From positions 1 through 64,000 of the forward strand of contig NZ_FNJQ01000017.1 in the NCBI RefSeq assembly GCF_900104055.1: a DNA stretch of 64,000 bases, read 5' to 3'. Position numbers and translations under genes: made by a program. The notes below the pieces were generated by a model. That model was not told the DNA's origin and searched no databases. It saw nothing but the letters and a program-made list of their open reading frames with translations. Positions 27,099 through 36,345 of the stretch are shown piece after piece. The stretch is from Pseudoselenomonas ruminantium. GTDB taxonomy: Bacteria; Bacillota; Negativicutes; Selenomonadales; Selenomonadaceae. Positions within the stretch are counted from its first letter, which is position 1. Each line of letters opens with the position of its first letter.

Positions 27099-28019
27099 AT
27101 GTATTTTCCGTATTTTCGTGGCAGACAATATGATTTGTTGGCGTTAAAGGAATTGGCGCAAAAGAGGCTCATATCTAATGAGATATTACCTGTTGTGGAA
27201 CCAGTGAAAATCAGCGCGACATTAGATAGAACGTTAAAGTGTTATGTGGATGCTAAAATGCGGTTAGCAATGGTATTAAATCCGGAAGTTAAAAAGTTAG
27301 GCGAAGAAGAAAATATGAAATTATATGATAAAACAAATGAGTTCGTTTTACCAGCTATTATAATGAATAACAATGCGCCGCATGTGATTGATCAATTGAG
27401 AAATAAAGGCTATGGTAGGAATGATATATTAGTCATTTTGAATAATAGGGATGAAGTCGAGAAATATAAAAAAATATTTAAGAATGATGCTCCTGCATAT
27501 GTGTTGATTCCGGATGAAAGATCCATAAAAAGAGCAGTTTCAAACAACAAGATTTTGCTTGAAGATAAATTCCATAAATTGAATAGGAATGCTGATTATG
27601 CCAATAATGATGATGAATTTTTTTCGGACGACCATAGATACTATAAAGAAGAAGGGTATATAGGGTTTGCTGATTATTCTATGATAGGAGAAAATTATGA
27701 TGAGAGTGGATTTGCTCCTAGAGCTGTTGCAATTCATATTGTTTATATAGATAAAGATATGAATTTTAGAATACATCATTTTGTATCCAATTCCAATCAT
27801 GGTCTTGAAGATGTTGCGGGAAAATATTACGAAGCTGTGATGAAATTAAAGGCTTGGTATAGAAGTGGTAATGAAAAACAAAGGACTGTAGCATTATCCA
27901 CTTTTTTAGAACATGCTGAAAAAGGATACTTTCCGGGTTTACCAACAATAAAAAAATTATCGATTATGCATCATCTTGAATTGGTAGATAGAGTGTTGCG
28001 CAAAGAGAGTGATAAGTAA
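27099..28019 (+). CDS. sce7725-type (beta-protein family) protein
   Basis: A 306-aa protein starting MYFPYFRGRQYDLLALKELA, the N terminus I associate with the sce7725 family, named from a gene next to sce7726 in Sorangium. The sequence looks like an alpha/beta barrel-type domain (VVEPVKISATLDRTL, AYVLIPDE, VAIHIVYIDKDMNFRIHHFV). It has no membrane segments or catalytic signature that I can identify. The start at 27099 lies 5 nt after GGAGGGTGA and 4 nt after the preceding stop. Its stop overlaps the next start (TAATG). A partner role for the adjacent nuclease-like and RES proteins is inferred from context. Confidence 0.7.
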   Translation: MYFPYFRGRQYDLLALKELAQKRLISNEILPVVEPVKISATLDRTLKCYVDAKMRLAMVLNPEVKKLGEEENMKLYDKTNEFVLPAIIMNNNAPHVIDQLRNKGYGRNDILVILNNRDEVEKYKKIFKNDAPAYVLIPDERSIKRAVSNNKILLEDKFHKLNRNADYANNDDEFFSDDHRYYKEEGYIGFADYSMIGENYDESGFAPRAVAIHIVYIDKDMNFRIHHFVSNSNHGLEDVAGKYYEAVMKLKAWYRSGNEKQRTVALSTFLEHAEKGYFPGLPTIKKLSIMHHLELVDRVLRKESDK

Positions 28020-29059
28020 TGAAATGTTGCTGTAATTGCTTTTATGATGCACATATAAAAAAGATTTTTCAAAACGTAGTGCAGAAAGGGAAATGTGATT
28101 TTTGCTATTCAAAAAATGTGCCCATAATAGGGATAGATGATGATAATCAAGTTGTACGTAGTATAATGGCGTTATTGGACCTATATGAAGTATCGAACGT
28201 TGAAGGTGCTAAGAGTATAGAAGATGCTTTATGTGATGATTGGAAAATATTTAATCTAAATAAAAATGACACGAGGAAATTGATTGAAGCGATATGTGAG
28301 AATAATTCTTTTAGGGATAGTATTTTACATGACAAAGTGATTATTCCTGAGTTGAATGAGGAGGAGTTCCTGAATGAACACAGTATAACTGGTGGATTAT
28401 CATGGGATGAGTTCGCTGATTATATAAAAAATGTGAATAGATTCCATACAAATTTTAATTCTGGAGAATTTGCTTCATATTTATCTGCACTTGTGAAAGT
28501 TTATAAAAGAGGAACAGTTTTTTACAGAGGAAGAATAGCCCAAAATTCCTTTGGATATAAAACAGAGGAGATGATGGCGCCGCCTAAAGACCGTCGTACG
28601 GCAGGTCGAATAAATCCAGAAGGTATGTTGGCTCTGTATATGTCGCTAGATCCTAAAACTATTTTATATGAAATTCGTTCTAATGTATACGATTATATAA
28701 CTATAGGTAAATTGGTTGCGAAAAGAGATTTTCGCGTGGTTGACTTGTCTGGATTTGAATATCTTAGCCCCTTTGACTATGTTGATGGGATGGAAAAATT
28801 CGCTGTGAATTTCAAGATTTTTTAAGATATGGCGAGAGAAATATCAAAACCGCAACGTAGAAATGATAGTAAAGTAGAATACTTACCGACTCAATTTATT
28901 GCTGAATTTATCAAAGGAGAAAAATATGATGGAGTGGGATATAGAAGTACAATTAGCGATAAGGGAATAAATATAGCATTGTTTGATGAGGGATTAGTTG
29001 AATGTATTGATGTAAATACTGTAGAAATTTCTAGTATTGAATATAAGATTTCAAAGTGA
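28019..29059 (+). pseudogene. RES-domain toxin-like gene interrupted by one in-frame TAA
   Basis: The frame reads 268 codons to TAA at 28823-28825, then continues after one codon for another 77 codons with clear RES homology to 29059. The N terminus has two CxxC-type pairs (CCNC, CDFC) like HEPN/RES N-terminal domains. The RES core shows Arg in FYRGRI, Glu in ILYEIRSN and, only after the stop, Ser in GYRSTISDKG plus the conserved EYLPTQFIAEFIK. RES toxins degrade NAD+; the family is named for these Arg, Glu and Ser residues. The truncated product lacks the Ser. A change of TTA (Leu) to TAA would explain the break. Pseudogene, stop read-through and sequencing error all remain possible. Confidence 0.8.
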
Positions 29060-29085
29060 TTTGAGTAATAGTTGGAGTGATGAAA

Positions 29086-30198
29086 ATGATATCATCATTT
29101 AGAGTAGAAGGATATAGAAAGTTTTTCAAGTTTGCTCTTAATAATCTAAGTAGGATTAATTTTTTTGTAGGCAAAAACAATGTTGGTAAGACTACATTAT
29201 TGGAATCTGTTTTCGGTTGGGCTTGTGGTTACAACTTGTCGCCTTTTATTGGGACATGTGTGCAGCGGAATCAGTTTTCACAAAATTCGACGCCTTATCA
29301 TATTGCGGAAAATATTGTCGCTGCTGTGAACGATAGAAGAAACATTCCTTTTTCGTTTAAGTTTACAGCAATGGATGATGGTAAGGAAATATCATATACG
29401 CATAAGGTTTCCTTAGGAGATGTGTTTAAGGATTTTATACGTGATGTGGCTACGGATGCACCAGCTGTGAATCCTGTAATGAATCCCAATATGAATTCTC
29501 AGATGCAGATGGTGCCTAATGTTCCTGTTGCTCAATGGGAAGTGGCAAAAAGTGATGAGGATAAACGTAATTTCCTTTTAGGATGGCCGAATACCTTTAT
29601 TGAGAATGTAGCACCGCAACAGCTGGCCCATTACGAAGATATAAGTGGTCATAGGAATATGGCGGAAAATCGTAAGCTGTATGTTCATTTGAAGCGGCAT
29701 AATCTAATCGGTAAATTCGTACAGGAAATGCAGGAAGTATTCCCGGAGATTACGGATTTTGATATTTTGCCCTATCAGGATAACAGTATGGCACCTGTTA
29801 GTGCACAGGTGGCTAGTGGTGATTATTTCCCACTGGATACCTTTGGTGATGGCTTGAGGCGTATGTTTCAGATTGTCGGTTCACTGATTTTTTACCATGA
29901 TGGCATCATGTGCATTGATGAGATAGATTCTACCATTCATCCTGAAGCACAAAGAAAGTTATGTCATAGCTTTATTAAGTATGCGCGGAAGTATAACGTA
30001 CAACTCTTTGTTACGACGCATAATCTGGAATTTATTGATAATTTCTTGTCCAGCTGGCAAGAGGATGAATCTTTGAATACTGTGGATGATATACGCATTG
30101 TTTCCATGAAGTCTGTTGATGATGAGGTAAAGGCACGGACAATGACGGGCATAGAAGCGATGAGTGCCCGGGAAGATTTTAACATGGAGTTGAGATAA
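29086..30198 (+). CDS. AAA family ATPase (AAA15/ABC-like)
   Basis: A 370-aa soluble ATPase: Walker A VGKNNVGKTT at about 28-37, FGDGLRRMF before Walker B MCIDEIDSTIHPEA at about 273-286, then FVTTHNLEF. No TOPRIM or other effector domain follows; the C terminus is short. Proteins of this form often sit in restriction and abortive-infection loci with a separate effector. It lies between the RES remnant and hsdR, all on the same strand. Base composition rises towards normal in its second half. The start at 29086 follows TTGGAG by 8 nt; GTG 29077 and ATG 29080 are poorer. Function unknown. Confidence 0.8.
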   Translation: MISSFRVEGYRKFFKFALNNLSRINFFVGKNNVGKTTLLESVFGWACGYNLSPFIGTCVQRNQFSQNSTPYHIAENIVAAVNDRRNIPFSFKFTAMDDGKEISYTHKVSLGDVFKDFIRDVATDAPAVNPVMNPNMNSQMQMVPNVPVAQWEVAKSDEDKRNFLLGWPNTFIENVAPQQLAHYEDISGHRNMAENRKLYVHLKRHNLIGKFVQEMQEVFPEITDFDILPYQDNSMAPVSAQVASGDYFPLDTFGDGLRRMFQIVGSLIFYHDGIMCIDEIDSTIHPEAQRKLCHSFIKYARKYNVQLFVTTHNLEFIDNFLSSWQEDESLNTVDDIRIVSMKSVDDEVKARTMTGIEAMSAREDFNMELR

Positions 30199-30262
30199 AT
30201 ATTAGGGATTGTACAAAAGCAGTTTAAGTTGTTTGAGAATATGTAGCAGGGATGTGATGTAG

Positions 30263-33200
30263 ATGCCAACGGCATATACCGAAGCGGATTATGAGAACTC
30301 TGTTATGGAGTTATTTGCCGGACTGGGCTATGAGGTGGTTTATGGTCCGGAGATAGAGCGCGACCAACGCAGTCCGCTGTATGATGAGGTGTTGGAGGCT
30401 TGTATTCGGCGGCTTAATGCAGATTTGCCGGAGGATGCCATTGCGGATGCGCTTTTTAAGCTGCGCAATTTTGATAATGGCGGCCTTGTCCTGTGCAATG
30501 AAGTGTTTATGGACTATCTGCAAAACGGGATTCCAGTGCGGTATACTGTCAAGGGGGAAGAACGTTCGGCCATTGCCTATTTGGTGGATTATGATAATCC
30601 GGACAATAACTCTTTTATTGCGGCGAATCAATGGACATATATCGAGAACAGCACCAAGCGGCCGGACGTGGTGTTGTTCCTCAATGGCTTGCCCCTTGTC
30701 ATTATAGAACTCAAATCGCCTTCCCGCGAGGAGACGGATGCCAGTGAAGCGTATTTGCAGCTGCGCAATTATATGCAGGAAATTCCATCTTTGTTCATAT
30801 ACAATGCTATCTGCGTGATGAGCGATATGATGACTTCTAAGGCTGGTACTATCACTTCTGGTGAAGACCGTTTTATGGAGTGGAAAACTACGGACGGAAG
30901 TTATGAGAATACCCAGTATGCCCAGTTTGATACTTTTTTTGAGGGAATTTTTGAACGCAGCAGGTTGTTGGATATCCTGCAGAATTTTATCTGCTTTTCC
31001 AATGACGGACTGTCCAAGGTGAAAATTCTGGCGGGCTATCATCAGTATTTTGCTGTTCGTAAGGCGATTGATTCAACAAAACACGCTACAGTTACCGATG
31101 GTAAAGGTGGCGTGTTTTGGCATACCCAAGGAAGCGGCAAATCCTTGTCGATGGTATTCTATGTGCATCTGTTGCAAGCAGCGTTAGACAGTCCAACTGT
31201 AGTGGTGATAACGGACAGAAATGACCTGGATGACCAGCTTTTTGGACAGTTTGCCAAGTGCAAGTCTTTTCTGCGACAGGAGCCTGTTCATGCGGAGAGC
31301 CGTGAGCATTTGAAAAACTGGTTGGCAGGACGGCAAGCCAATGGGATTATCTTCACAACCATGCAGAAGTTTGAGGAATCAGATGAACCGCTGTCAGAGC
31401 GACGGAATATTATTGTCATGGCTGATGAGGCACACCGTTCGCAGTATGGGCTGACAGAAAAAATTGTGATGACTCATAACGAGGATGGTCAGGAAGTTGC
31501 CAAGCGCGTGGTAGGTACGGCGCGGATTATCCGCAACAGCCTGCCTAATGCGACTTATATCGGTTTTACCGGTACACCGATTTCAGCAAAGGATAGGAGC
31601 ACTCGTGAAGTTTTCGGTGACTATATAGATATTTATGATATGACGCAGGCGGTGGAGGATGGAGCAACCCGACCGGTGTATTATGAGAGCCGGGTTATCA
31701 AACTGCATTTGGACGAGGCAACATTGAAACTCATTGATGCTGAGTATGATTTGATGGCGCAGAATGCGGATGCTGCGACTATTGAAAAAAGCAAGCGCGA
31801 TCTAGGGCAGATGGAAGCTGTACTGGGCAATGATAAGACCATCAATTCCTTGGTGTCGGATATCCTCGACCATTACGAGAATTACCGGGAAAATCTGCTG
31901 ACAGGCAAGGCTATGATTGTAGCTTATTCCCGTGCTATTGCCATGAAGATTTATCGGCGTATGCTGGAATTGCGTCCGGGCTGGATGGAAAAAGTTGCCG
32001 TGGTTATGACTGAGAGCAACAAAGACCCGGAAGATTGGCGGCAGATTATTGGCAATAAACATCGGCGGGATGAATTGGCGCAGAAATTCAAGGATAACAA
32101 TAGTCCGTTGAAAATTGCTATTGTGGTCGATATGTGGCTGACTGGTTTTGATGTGCCGTCTATGGCTACTATGTATGTTTATAAGCCCATGAGCGGGCAT
32201 AATCTCATGCAGGCCATTGCCCGCGTCAACCGGGTATGGCGGGACAAGGAAGGCGGCTTGGTGGTAGATTATGTGGGAATTGCGTCTGCTCTCAAACAGG
32301 CTATGAATGATTATACTGTGCGGGATAGGAAGAATTATGGCGATACGGATATTGCCAAAGTAGCTTATCCCAAATTCCTTGAAAAATTATCTGTTTGCCG
32401 TGATTTGTTCTATGGCTATGACTACAGCAAATTTGCCACTGGTTCAGATTTACAAAGGGCGAAAACGATAACTGGTGCGGTGAACTTCATTGTTGACCGG
32501 GAGAAGGACAAAGAAAAAGATACTTTTATCAAGGAGGCGTTGTTGCTCCATCAAGCGCTTTCGTTGTGTTCGTCTATTGCACCAGAGCATGAACGATTTG
32601 AGGCAGCATTCTTTGAGGCAGTGCGGGTTCTTGTCCTGCGGTTGACCCATCAGGGGGCAGGGCAGAAGATTTCTTTGCCGGAAATGAACCAGCGAATCAA
32701 TGATCTTTTGCAGCAGAGCATCAAGAGTGATGGCGTTATCAATCTTTTTTCGGATGTTGAGCGAGAGTTTTCTCTGTTTGACCCCAAGTTTTTGGAAGAA
32801 ATCGCCAAGATGAAGGAGAAAAATCTGGCGGTGGAGCTATTGAAAAAGCTTATTGCTGAGCAGGTGCAGATTTATCGCCGTACCAATGTGGTGAAGTCAG
32901 AGAAGTTCAGCGAAATCATCCAGCGAGCCATGAATGCTTATCTCAATGGGATGCTGACCAATGAGCAGGTGATAGAGGAACTTTTGAATCTCGCCAAGCA
33001 GATATCCAAAGCACAGCAGGAGGGAAAAGAATTAGGGCTGACTGCTGATGAGCTGGCTTTCTATGATGCATTGACCAAGCCACAGGCGATTAAAGATTTT
33101 TATGAGAATGAAGAACTTATTGCGATAACAAAGGAGTTGGCAGACACCTTGCGCCGGAACCGCACTATTGACTGGCAGAAGCGATCAAGTGCCAGAGCGA

Positions 33201-33400
33201 AAATGCGGATGCTGATCAAAAAGCTCCTGAAAAAGCATAAATATCCGCCAGAGGGGATGGAAGATGCGGTGCAGACGGTAATGCTCCAATGTGAACTTTG
33301 GACGGATAATCAGGATATGGAACCACACTTCTCGGAATTGAAGTACGAATTTGAATCGGATATGCTGCAAGCAGCTGAAACTAAGACTGCATATAAATAA
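30263..33400 (+). CDS. hsdR: Type I restriction endonuclease subunit HsdR
   Basis: A 1045-aa motor and nuclease subunit. The nuclease domain has RPDVVLFLNGLPLVIIELKS (D...ExK) at about 133-152. The SF2 helicase has Walker A HTQGSGKS at about 289, the DEAH box ADEAHRSQYG at about 386, GFTGTPIS, and motif VI-like HNLMQAIARVNR. The HsdR C-terminal helical region follows. It translocates DNA and cuts unmethylated sites together with HsdM and HsdS. It is intact, so the system is probably active even though 6.4 kb of other genes separate it from hsdS. Codon usage and GC return to chromosomal style. Confidence 0.96.
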   Translation: MPTAYTEADYENSVMELFAGLGYEVVYGPEIERDQRSPLYDEVLEACIRRLNADLPEDAIADALFKLRNFDNGGLVLCNEVFMDYLQNGIPVRYTVKGEERSAIAYLVDYDNPDNNSFIAANQWTYIENSTKRPDVVLFLNGLPLVIIELKSPSREETDASEAYLQLRNYMQEIPSLFIYNAICVMSDMMTSKAGTITSGEDRFMEWKTTDGSYENTQYAQFDTFFEGIFERSRLLDILQNFICFSNDGLSKVKILAGYHQYFAVRKAIDSTKHATVTDGKGGVFWHTQGSGKSLSMVFYVHLLQAALDSPTVVVITDRNDLDDQLFGQFAKCKSFLRQEPVHAESREHLKNWLAGRQANGIIFTTMQKFEESDEPLSERRNIIVMADEAHRSQYGLTEKIVMTHNEDGQEVAKRVVGTARIIRNSLPNATYIGFTGTPISAKDRSTREVFGDYIDIYDMTQAVEDGATRPVYYESRVIKLHLDEATLKLIDAEYDLMAQNADAATIEKSKRDLGQMEAVLGNDKTINSLVSDILDHYENYRENLLTGKAMIVAYSRAIAMKIYRRMLELRPGWMEKVAVVMTESNKDPEDWRQIIGNKHRRDELAQKFKDNNSPLKIAIVVDMWLTGFDVPSMATMYVYKPMSGHNLMQAIARVNRVWRDKEGGLVVDYVGIASALKQAMNDYTVRDRKNYGDTDIAKVAYPKFLEKLSVCRDLFYGYDYSKFATGSDLQRAKTITGAVNFIVDREKDKEKDTFIKEALLLHQALSLCSSIAPEHERFEAAFFEAVRVLVLRLTHQGAGQKISLPEMNQRINDLLQQSIKSDGVINLFSDVEREFSLFDPKFLEEIAKMKEKNLAVELLKKLIAEQVQIYRRTNVVKSEKFSEIIQRAMNAYLNGMLTNEQVIEELLNLAKQISKAQQEGKELGLTADELAFYDALTKPQAIKDFYENEELIAITKELADTLRRNRTIDWQKRSSARAKMRMLIKKLLKKHKYPPEGMEDAVQTVMLQCELWTDNQDMEPHFSELKYEFESDMLQAAETKTAYK

Positions 33401-33410
33401 TAGGGAAAAT

Positions 33411-33446
33411 AAAAACCTGCGTACTCGACGGAGCACGCAGGTTTTT
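33411..33446. terminator. Bidirectional terminator between hsdR and the transporter gene
   Basis: AAAAACCTGCGT pairs with ACGCAGGTTTTT over a 12-nt loop; it serves both converging genes. Confidence 0.9.
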
Positions 33447-33456
33447 ATTATAGGAA

Positions 33457-34803
33457 TCAGCTTTCCATGGCTACTTCCAATTCTTCCAGAGTTTTCTTCT
33501 TGCTTTCCTTACCCAGCAGGATTACGACTGCCGAGATAATCACGAATACCGAGGCGAACATCAGGAAGATGGTGTTCATGCCGAAGGCGTTGCCGAGCAT
33601 CACGCCGACGAGCATCGGGGCGAGCATGCCGCCGATGCGGCCGAAGCCGGCGGCCCAGCCACTGCCGAGGGCGCGGATGGTGGTGGGGTACTGTTCCGGG
33701 GTGTAGGTGTAGATAACGCCCCAGGCGCCGAGGTTGAAGAAGCTCATCGCCGAGCCCCAGGCCAAAAGCGTCGTTGCATCCGCAGCATTGCCGAAGAAGA
33801 AGGCGCAGACGCCGGACAGGAGCAGGAACAGGGACAAGGTGTATTTGCGGCCGATGACGTCTACGAGCCAGGCGGCGGCGTAGTAGCCGGGCAGCTGGGC
33901 CAGCGTCATGATCAGCACGTATTCGAAGGTCTTGACCACGGCAAAGCCCTGCGCATAGACGATGGAGGGCAGCCACATGAAGATGCCGTAGTAGCTGAAG
34001 ACGATGCCGAACCAAGCCAGCCAGAGCATGGCTGTACGGGTGCGGAAGGGCTTCGTCCAGAGCGCCGTGAATTTCGGCTGGGTGTTCGCTTTTTGACTGG
34101 TCAGATCTGACGGGTCAATTTTTTCTGGGAAAGCTTCGCTTTTCACGCCCAGCTTGGCTTCCAACTGCAGGATGACGTTTTTGGCATCCTCAATGCGGTT
34201 CTGGGATAGCAAATAGCGGATGGATTCGGGCATATGCAGGCGAATCAGGAAGACGTAGAGGGCGGGCAGGGTGCCAATCACAAAGGCAATCTGCCAGCCA
34301 AAGGCGGGAATCAGGAGGTAGGAGATGCAGGCGGCCACGAGCCAGCCCACGCCCCAGAAGCTTTCGAGCAGGACGATGAAACGGCCGCGCAGGTGGGCGG
34401 GCGCATATTCACTCATCAAGGTTGCGGCAACGGGCAGTTCCCCGCCGAGGCCGAAGCCTACGAGGAAGCGGAAGAATAACAGTGACTCATAGCTCCAGGA
34501 CAGGGCGCACATGCCCGTGGACAGGCTGTAGAGCAGCACCGTCAAAGAGAACACCCGCTTGCGGCCGATGCGGTCAGCCAGGGTACCGGCGAGTACCGCA
34601 CCCAAGGCCATGCCAATCAGGCCGATGGAACCAATCCAGCCAACCTGGGCAGGCGTCAGGGCCCATTCCTTGGCTAGTACCGGCAGGACGAAGGCAATCA
34701 GGCCCGTGTCCATGGAGTCGAAGAGCCAGCCGAGGCCGGTCAGCAGTAATAGTTTGTAATGGAAGCTGCCGACAGGCAGGGCTTCCAGACGTTGTAAGAT
34801 CAT
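33457..34803 (-). CDS. MFS transporter, NiaP-like (possible niacin transporter)
   Basis: A 448-aa 12-helix major facilitator. Characteristic segments are GWLFDSMDTGLIAFVLP, the loop DRIGRKRVF, FGLGGELPVAATLMSEYAP followed by AHLRGRFIVLLESFWGVGW, and FFNLGAWGVIYTYTPEQYP. From memory these resemble B. subtilis NiaP closely, but substrate assignment is inference. The start at 34803 follows AGAGG by 7 nt; an upstream in-frame ATG was rejected. The central loop (about residues 225-240) contains an imperfect TTGACYGGTCA inverted repeat at 34096-34121, translated as part of IDPSDLTSQK. It is divergent from the gal operon. Confidence 0.82.
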   Translation of the reverse strand: MILQRLEALPVGSFHYKLLLLTGLGWLFDSMDTGLIAFVLPVLAKEWALTPAQVGWIGSIGLIGMALGAVLAGTLADRIGRKRVFSLTVLLYSLSTGMCALSWSYESLLFFRFLVGFGLGGELPVAATLMSEYAPAHLRGRFIVLLESFWGVGWLVAACISYLLIPAFGWQIAFVIGTLPALYVFLIRLHMPESIRYLLSQNRIEDAKNVILQLEAKLGVKSEAFPEKIDPSDLTSQKANTQPKFTALWTKPFRTRTAMLWLAWFGIVFSYYGIFMWLPSIVYAQGFAVVKTFEYVLIMTLAQLPGYYAAAWLVDVIGRKYTLSLFLLLSGVCAFFFGNAADATTLLAWGSAMSFFNLGAWGVIYTYTPEQYPTTIRALGSGWAAGFGRIGGMLAPMLVGVMLGNAFGMNTIFLMFASVFVIISAVVILLGKESKKKTLEELEVAMES

Positions 34804-34858
34804 GATGATACCTCTTTTCAAATGTTACATTTGTCTTGACAGCAGTGCGTCAATAGTG

Positions 34859-34887
34859 ATTATACAATGTCTTGACACCTGTCGCAA
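34859..34887 (-). promoter_or_regulatory. Promoter of the NiaP-like transporter gene
   Basis: On the minus strand TTGCGA (34882-34887), a 17-bp spacer and TATAAT (34859-34864). Confidence 0.7.
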
Positions 34888-34910
34888 GAGGCGTCAGGAA
34901 AACATTTTTA

Positions 34911-34922
34911 GAAAACGTTTAC
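34911..34922. promoter_or_regulatory. LacI/GalR-type operator O1 of the gal operon
   Basis: GAAAACGTTTAC, centred on CG with AAACGTTT symmetry as in LacI-family operators. It lies 9 bp upstream of the galK -35. An identical 12-mer lies at 35040. Confidence 0.65.
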
Positions 34923-34931
34923 GAAAGGATA

Positions 34932-34960
34932 TTGACATTTTGGCAACATAAGAGTAAACT
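34932..34960 (+). promoter_or_regulatory. Promoter of the gal operon
   Basis: TTGACA (34932-34937), a 17-bp spacer and TAAACT (34955-34960). It lies between the two operator-like sites and gives a leader of about 120 nt before galK. Confidence 0.7.
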
Positions 34961-35039
34961 AAGAGACAACAAGAGAAAGTGTGGCAGAGAACGAGAGGCG
35001 TCAGCCACTGGTCGGCCAGCATTTTTTTTGCAGAATATG

Positions 35040-35051
35040 GAAAACGTTTAC
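35040..35051. promoter_or_regulatory. LacI/GalR-type operator O2 of the gal operon
   Basis: A second exact GAAAACGTTTAC, in the untranslated leader 36 bp before the galK start. The spacing of 129 bp from O1 would suit DNA looping by a dimer of dimers, or a roadblock downstream of the promoter. Confidence 0.65.
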
Positions 35052-35086
35052 AAAATATTAGTGGGATATTATCAGGAGGTAACAGC

Positions 35087-36265
35087 ATGGAACAGGAAAT
35101 CTTAACGAAGATGCAGAGTGAATTCGCCGCTAAGTTCGGTGAACAGGAGACGCGGGCATATTTCTCTCCGGGGCGGGTCAATCTGATTGGTGAGCATACG
35201 GACTACAATGGTGGTCATGTATTCCCCTGTGCCATTTCGCTGGGAACCTATGCGCTGGTCGCTGACCGCCAGGATAACAAGACGCGGATCTTTTCCCTGA
35301 ATCTGGCCGATAAAGGCATTATCGAATTTGACATGTCAGGTCTTGTTTACGATAAAGCCAAGAATTGGGCCAACTATCCGATGGGCGTGGTGAAAGTCTT
35401 CGAGGATGCCGGTCACAAGGCCAGCCATGGCTTTGACATCCTGGTCTATGGTACGCTGCCGAATGGTTCCGGCCTGTCATCTTCTGCTTCTATCGAAGTG
35501 CTGATCGCGTTGATTCTCAATGATGCGTTTGGCTTCGGACTGGATATGGTGGAAATGGTGAAGCTTTCGCAGAAAGCTGAAAATACCTTCGTGGGTGTCA
35601 ACTGCGGCATCATGGATCAGTTTGCCGTGGGCATGGGCAAAAAGGATTGTGCAATCCTGTTGGACTGCAATACGCTGGAATACCGTTACAGCAAGATTGC
35701 GCTGGAGGGGGCAAGCATCGTGATCACGAATACGAACAAACCCCATAGCCTGGCTTCGAGTGCTTACAATGTGCGCCGTGCGCAGTGCGAACATGCGTTG
35801 AATGAACTGAAGGAAGTAAAACCGGAACTGGGTGCTTTGGGTGAGCTTTCCAATGAGGAATTCAATCAGCTGGCCGGAGCCATCTCCGAACCATTGGAAC
35901 GTCAGCGTGCCCGCCATGCGGTTTTTGAAAACAACCGCACGTTGGAAGCCGTTGAGGCTTTGGAGGCCGATGATGTAGTGAAGTTCGGCAAGCTCATGAA
36001 TGAATCCCATTATTCCCTGCGGGATGATTATGACGTGACGGGCAAGGAACTCGATACATTGGCTGAACTGGCCTGGAAGGTGGATGGTGTCATCGGCTCC
36101 CGCATGACGGGCGCAGGCTTTGGTGGCTGCACGGTCAGCCTCGTGAAGAATGAGGCAATTGAGGCCTTCAAGGAGAGCGTTGGCAAGGCTTATACGGAAA
36201 AGATCGGTTATGCCCCGAGTTTCTATGTGGCCAATATCGCCGATGGTACCCACCGGATCAAGTAA
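35087..36265 (+). CDS. galK: Galactokinase
   Basis: A 392-aa GHMP kinase that phosphorylates alpha-D-galactose to galactose-1-phosphate, the first step of the Leloir pathway. Motifs are the galactokinase signature GRVNLIGEHTDYNGGHVFP, the ATP-binding PNGSGLSSSASIEV and the C-terminal GSRMTGAGFGGCTVSL. The start lies 6 nt after GGAGGT; longer in-frame starts would run through the operator. It is first in galK-galE-galT-regulator. Confidence 0.96.
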   Translation: MEQEILTKMQSEFAAKFGEQETRAYFSPGRVNLIGEHTDYNGGHVFPCAISLGTYALVADRQDNKTRIFSLNLADKGIIEFDMSGLVYDKAKNWANYPMGVVKVFEDAGHKASHGFDILVYGTLPNGSGLSSSASIEVLIALILNDAFGFGLDMVEMVKLSQKAENTFVGVNCGIMDQFAVGMGKKDCAILLDCNTLEYRYSKIALEGASIVITNTNKPHSLASSAYNVRRAQCEHALNELKEVKPELGALGELSNEEFNQLAGAISEPLERQRARHAVFENNRTLEAVEALEADDVVKFGKLMNESHYSLRDDYDVTGKELDTLAELAWKVDGVIGSRMTGAGFGGCTVSLVKNEAIEAFKESVGKAYTEKIGYAPSFYVANIADGTHRIK

Positions 36266-36266
36266 A

Positions 36267-36284
36267 CTGTTTTCTAGAAAACAG
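36267..36284. promoter_or_regulatory. 18-bp perfect palindrome between galK and galE
   Basis: CTGTTTTCTAGAAAACAG directly after the galK stop. It lacks a T-run and is AT-rich, so it is more likely a protein site or RNA-stability element than a terminator. A TACAAT -10-like box follows at 36298. Confidence 0.45.
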
Positions 36285-36345
36285 GTAGAAAACATGTTAC
36301 AATAGAAAGCGATTTCTGTTTGATAAAGAAAAGGAGCGCATGATT

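Noticed and set aside
28829-29059. Separate 76-residue protein starting at ATG 28829
   Set aside because: It is in the same frame as the preceding gene, one codon after its stop, has no ribosome-binding site and continues the RES domain, so it is the gene's 3' part.
22650-29500. Integrated prophage or integrative element
   Set aside because: The block is AT-rich and foreign-looking, but no integrase, transposase, tRNA junction or direct repeats were seen; it is better described as cargo within a restriction locus.
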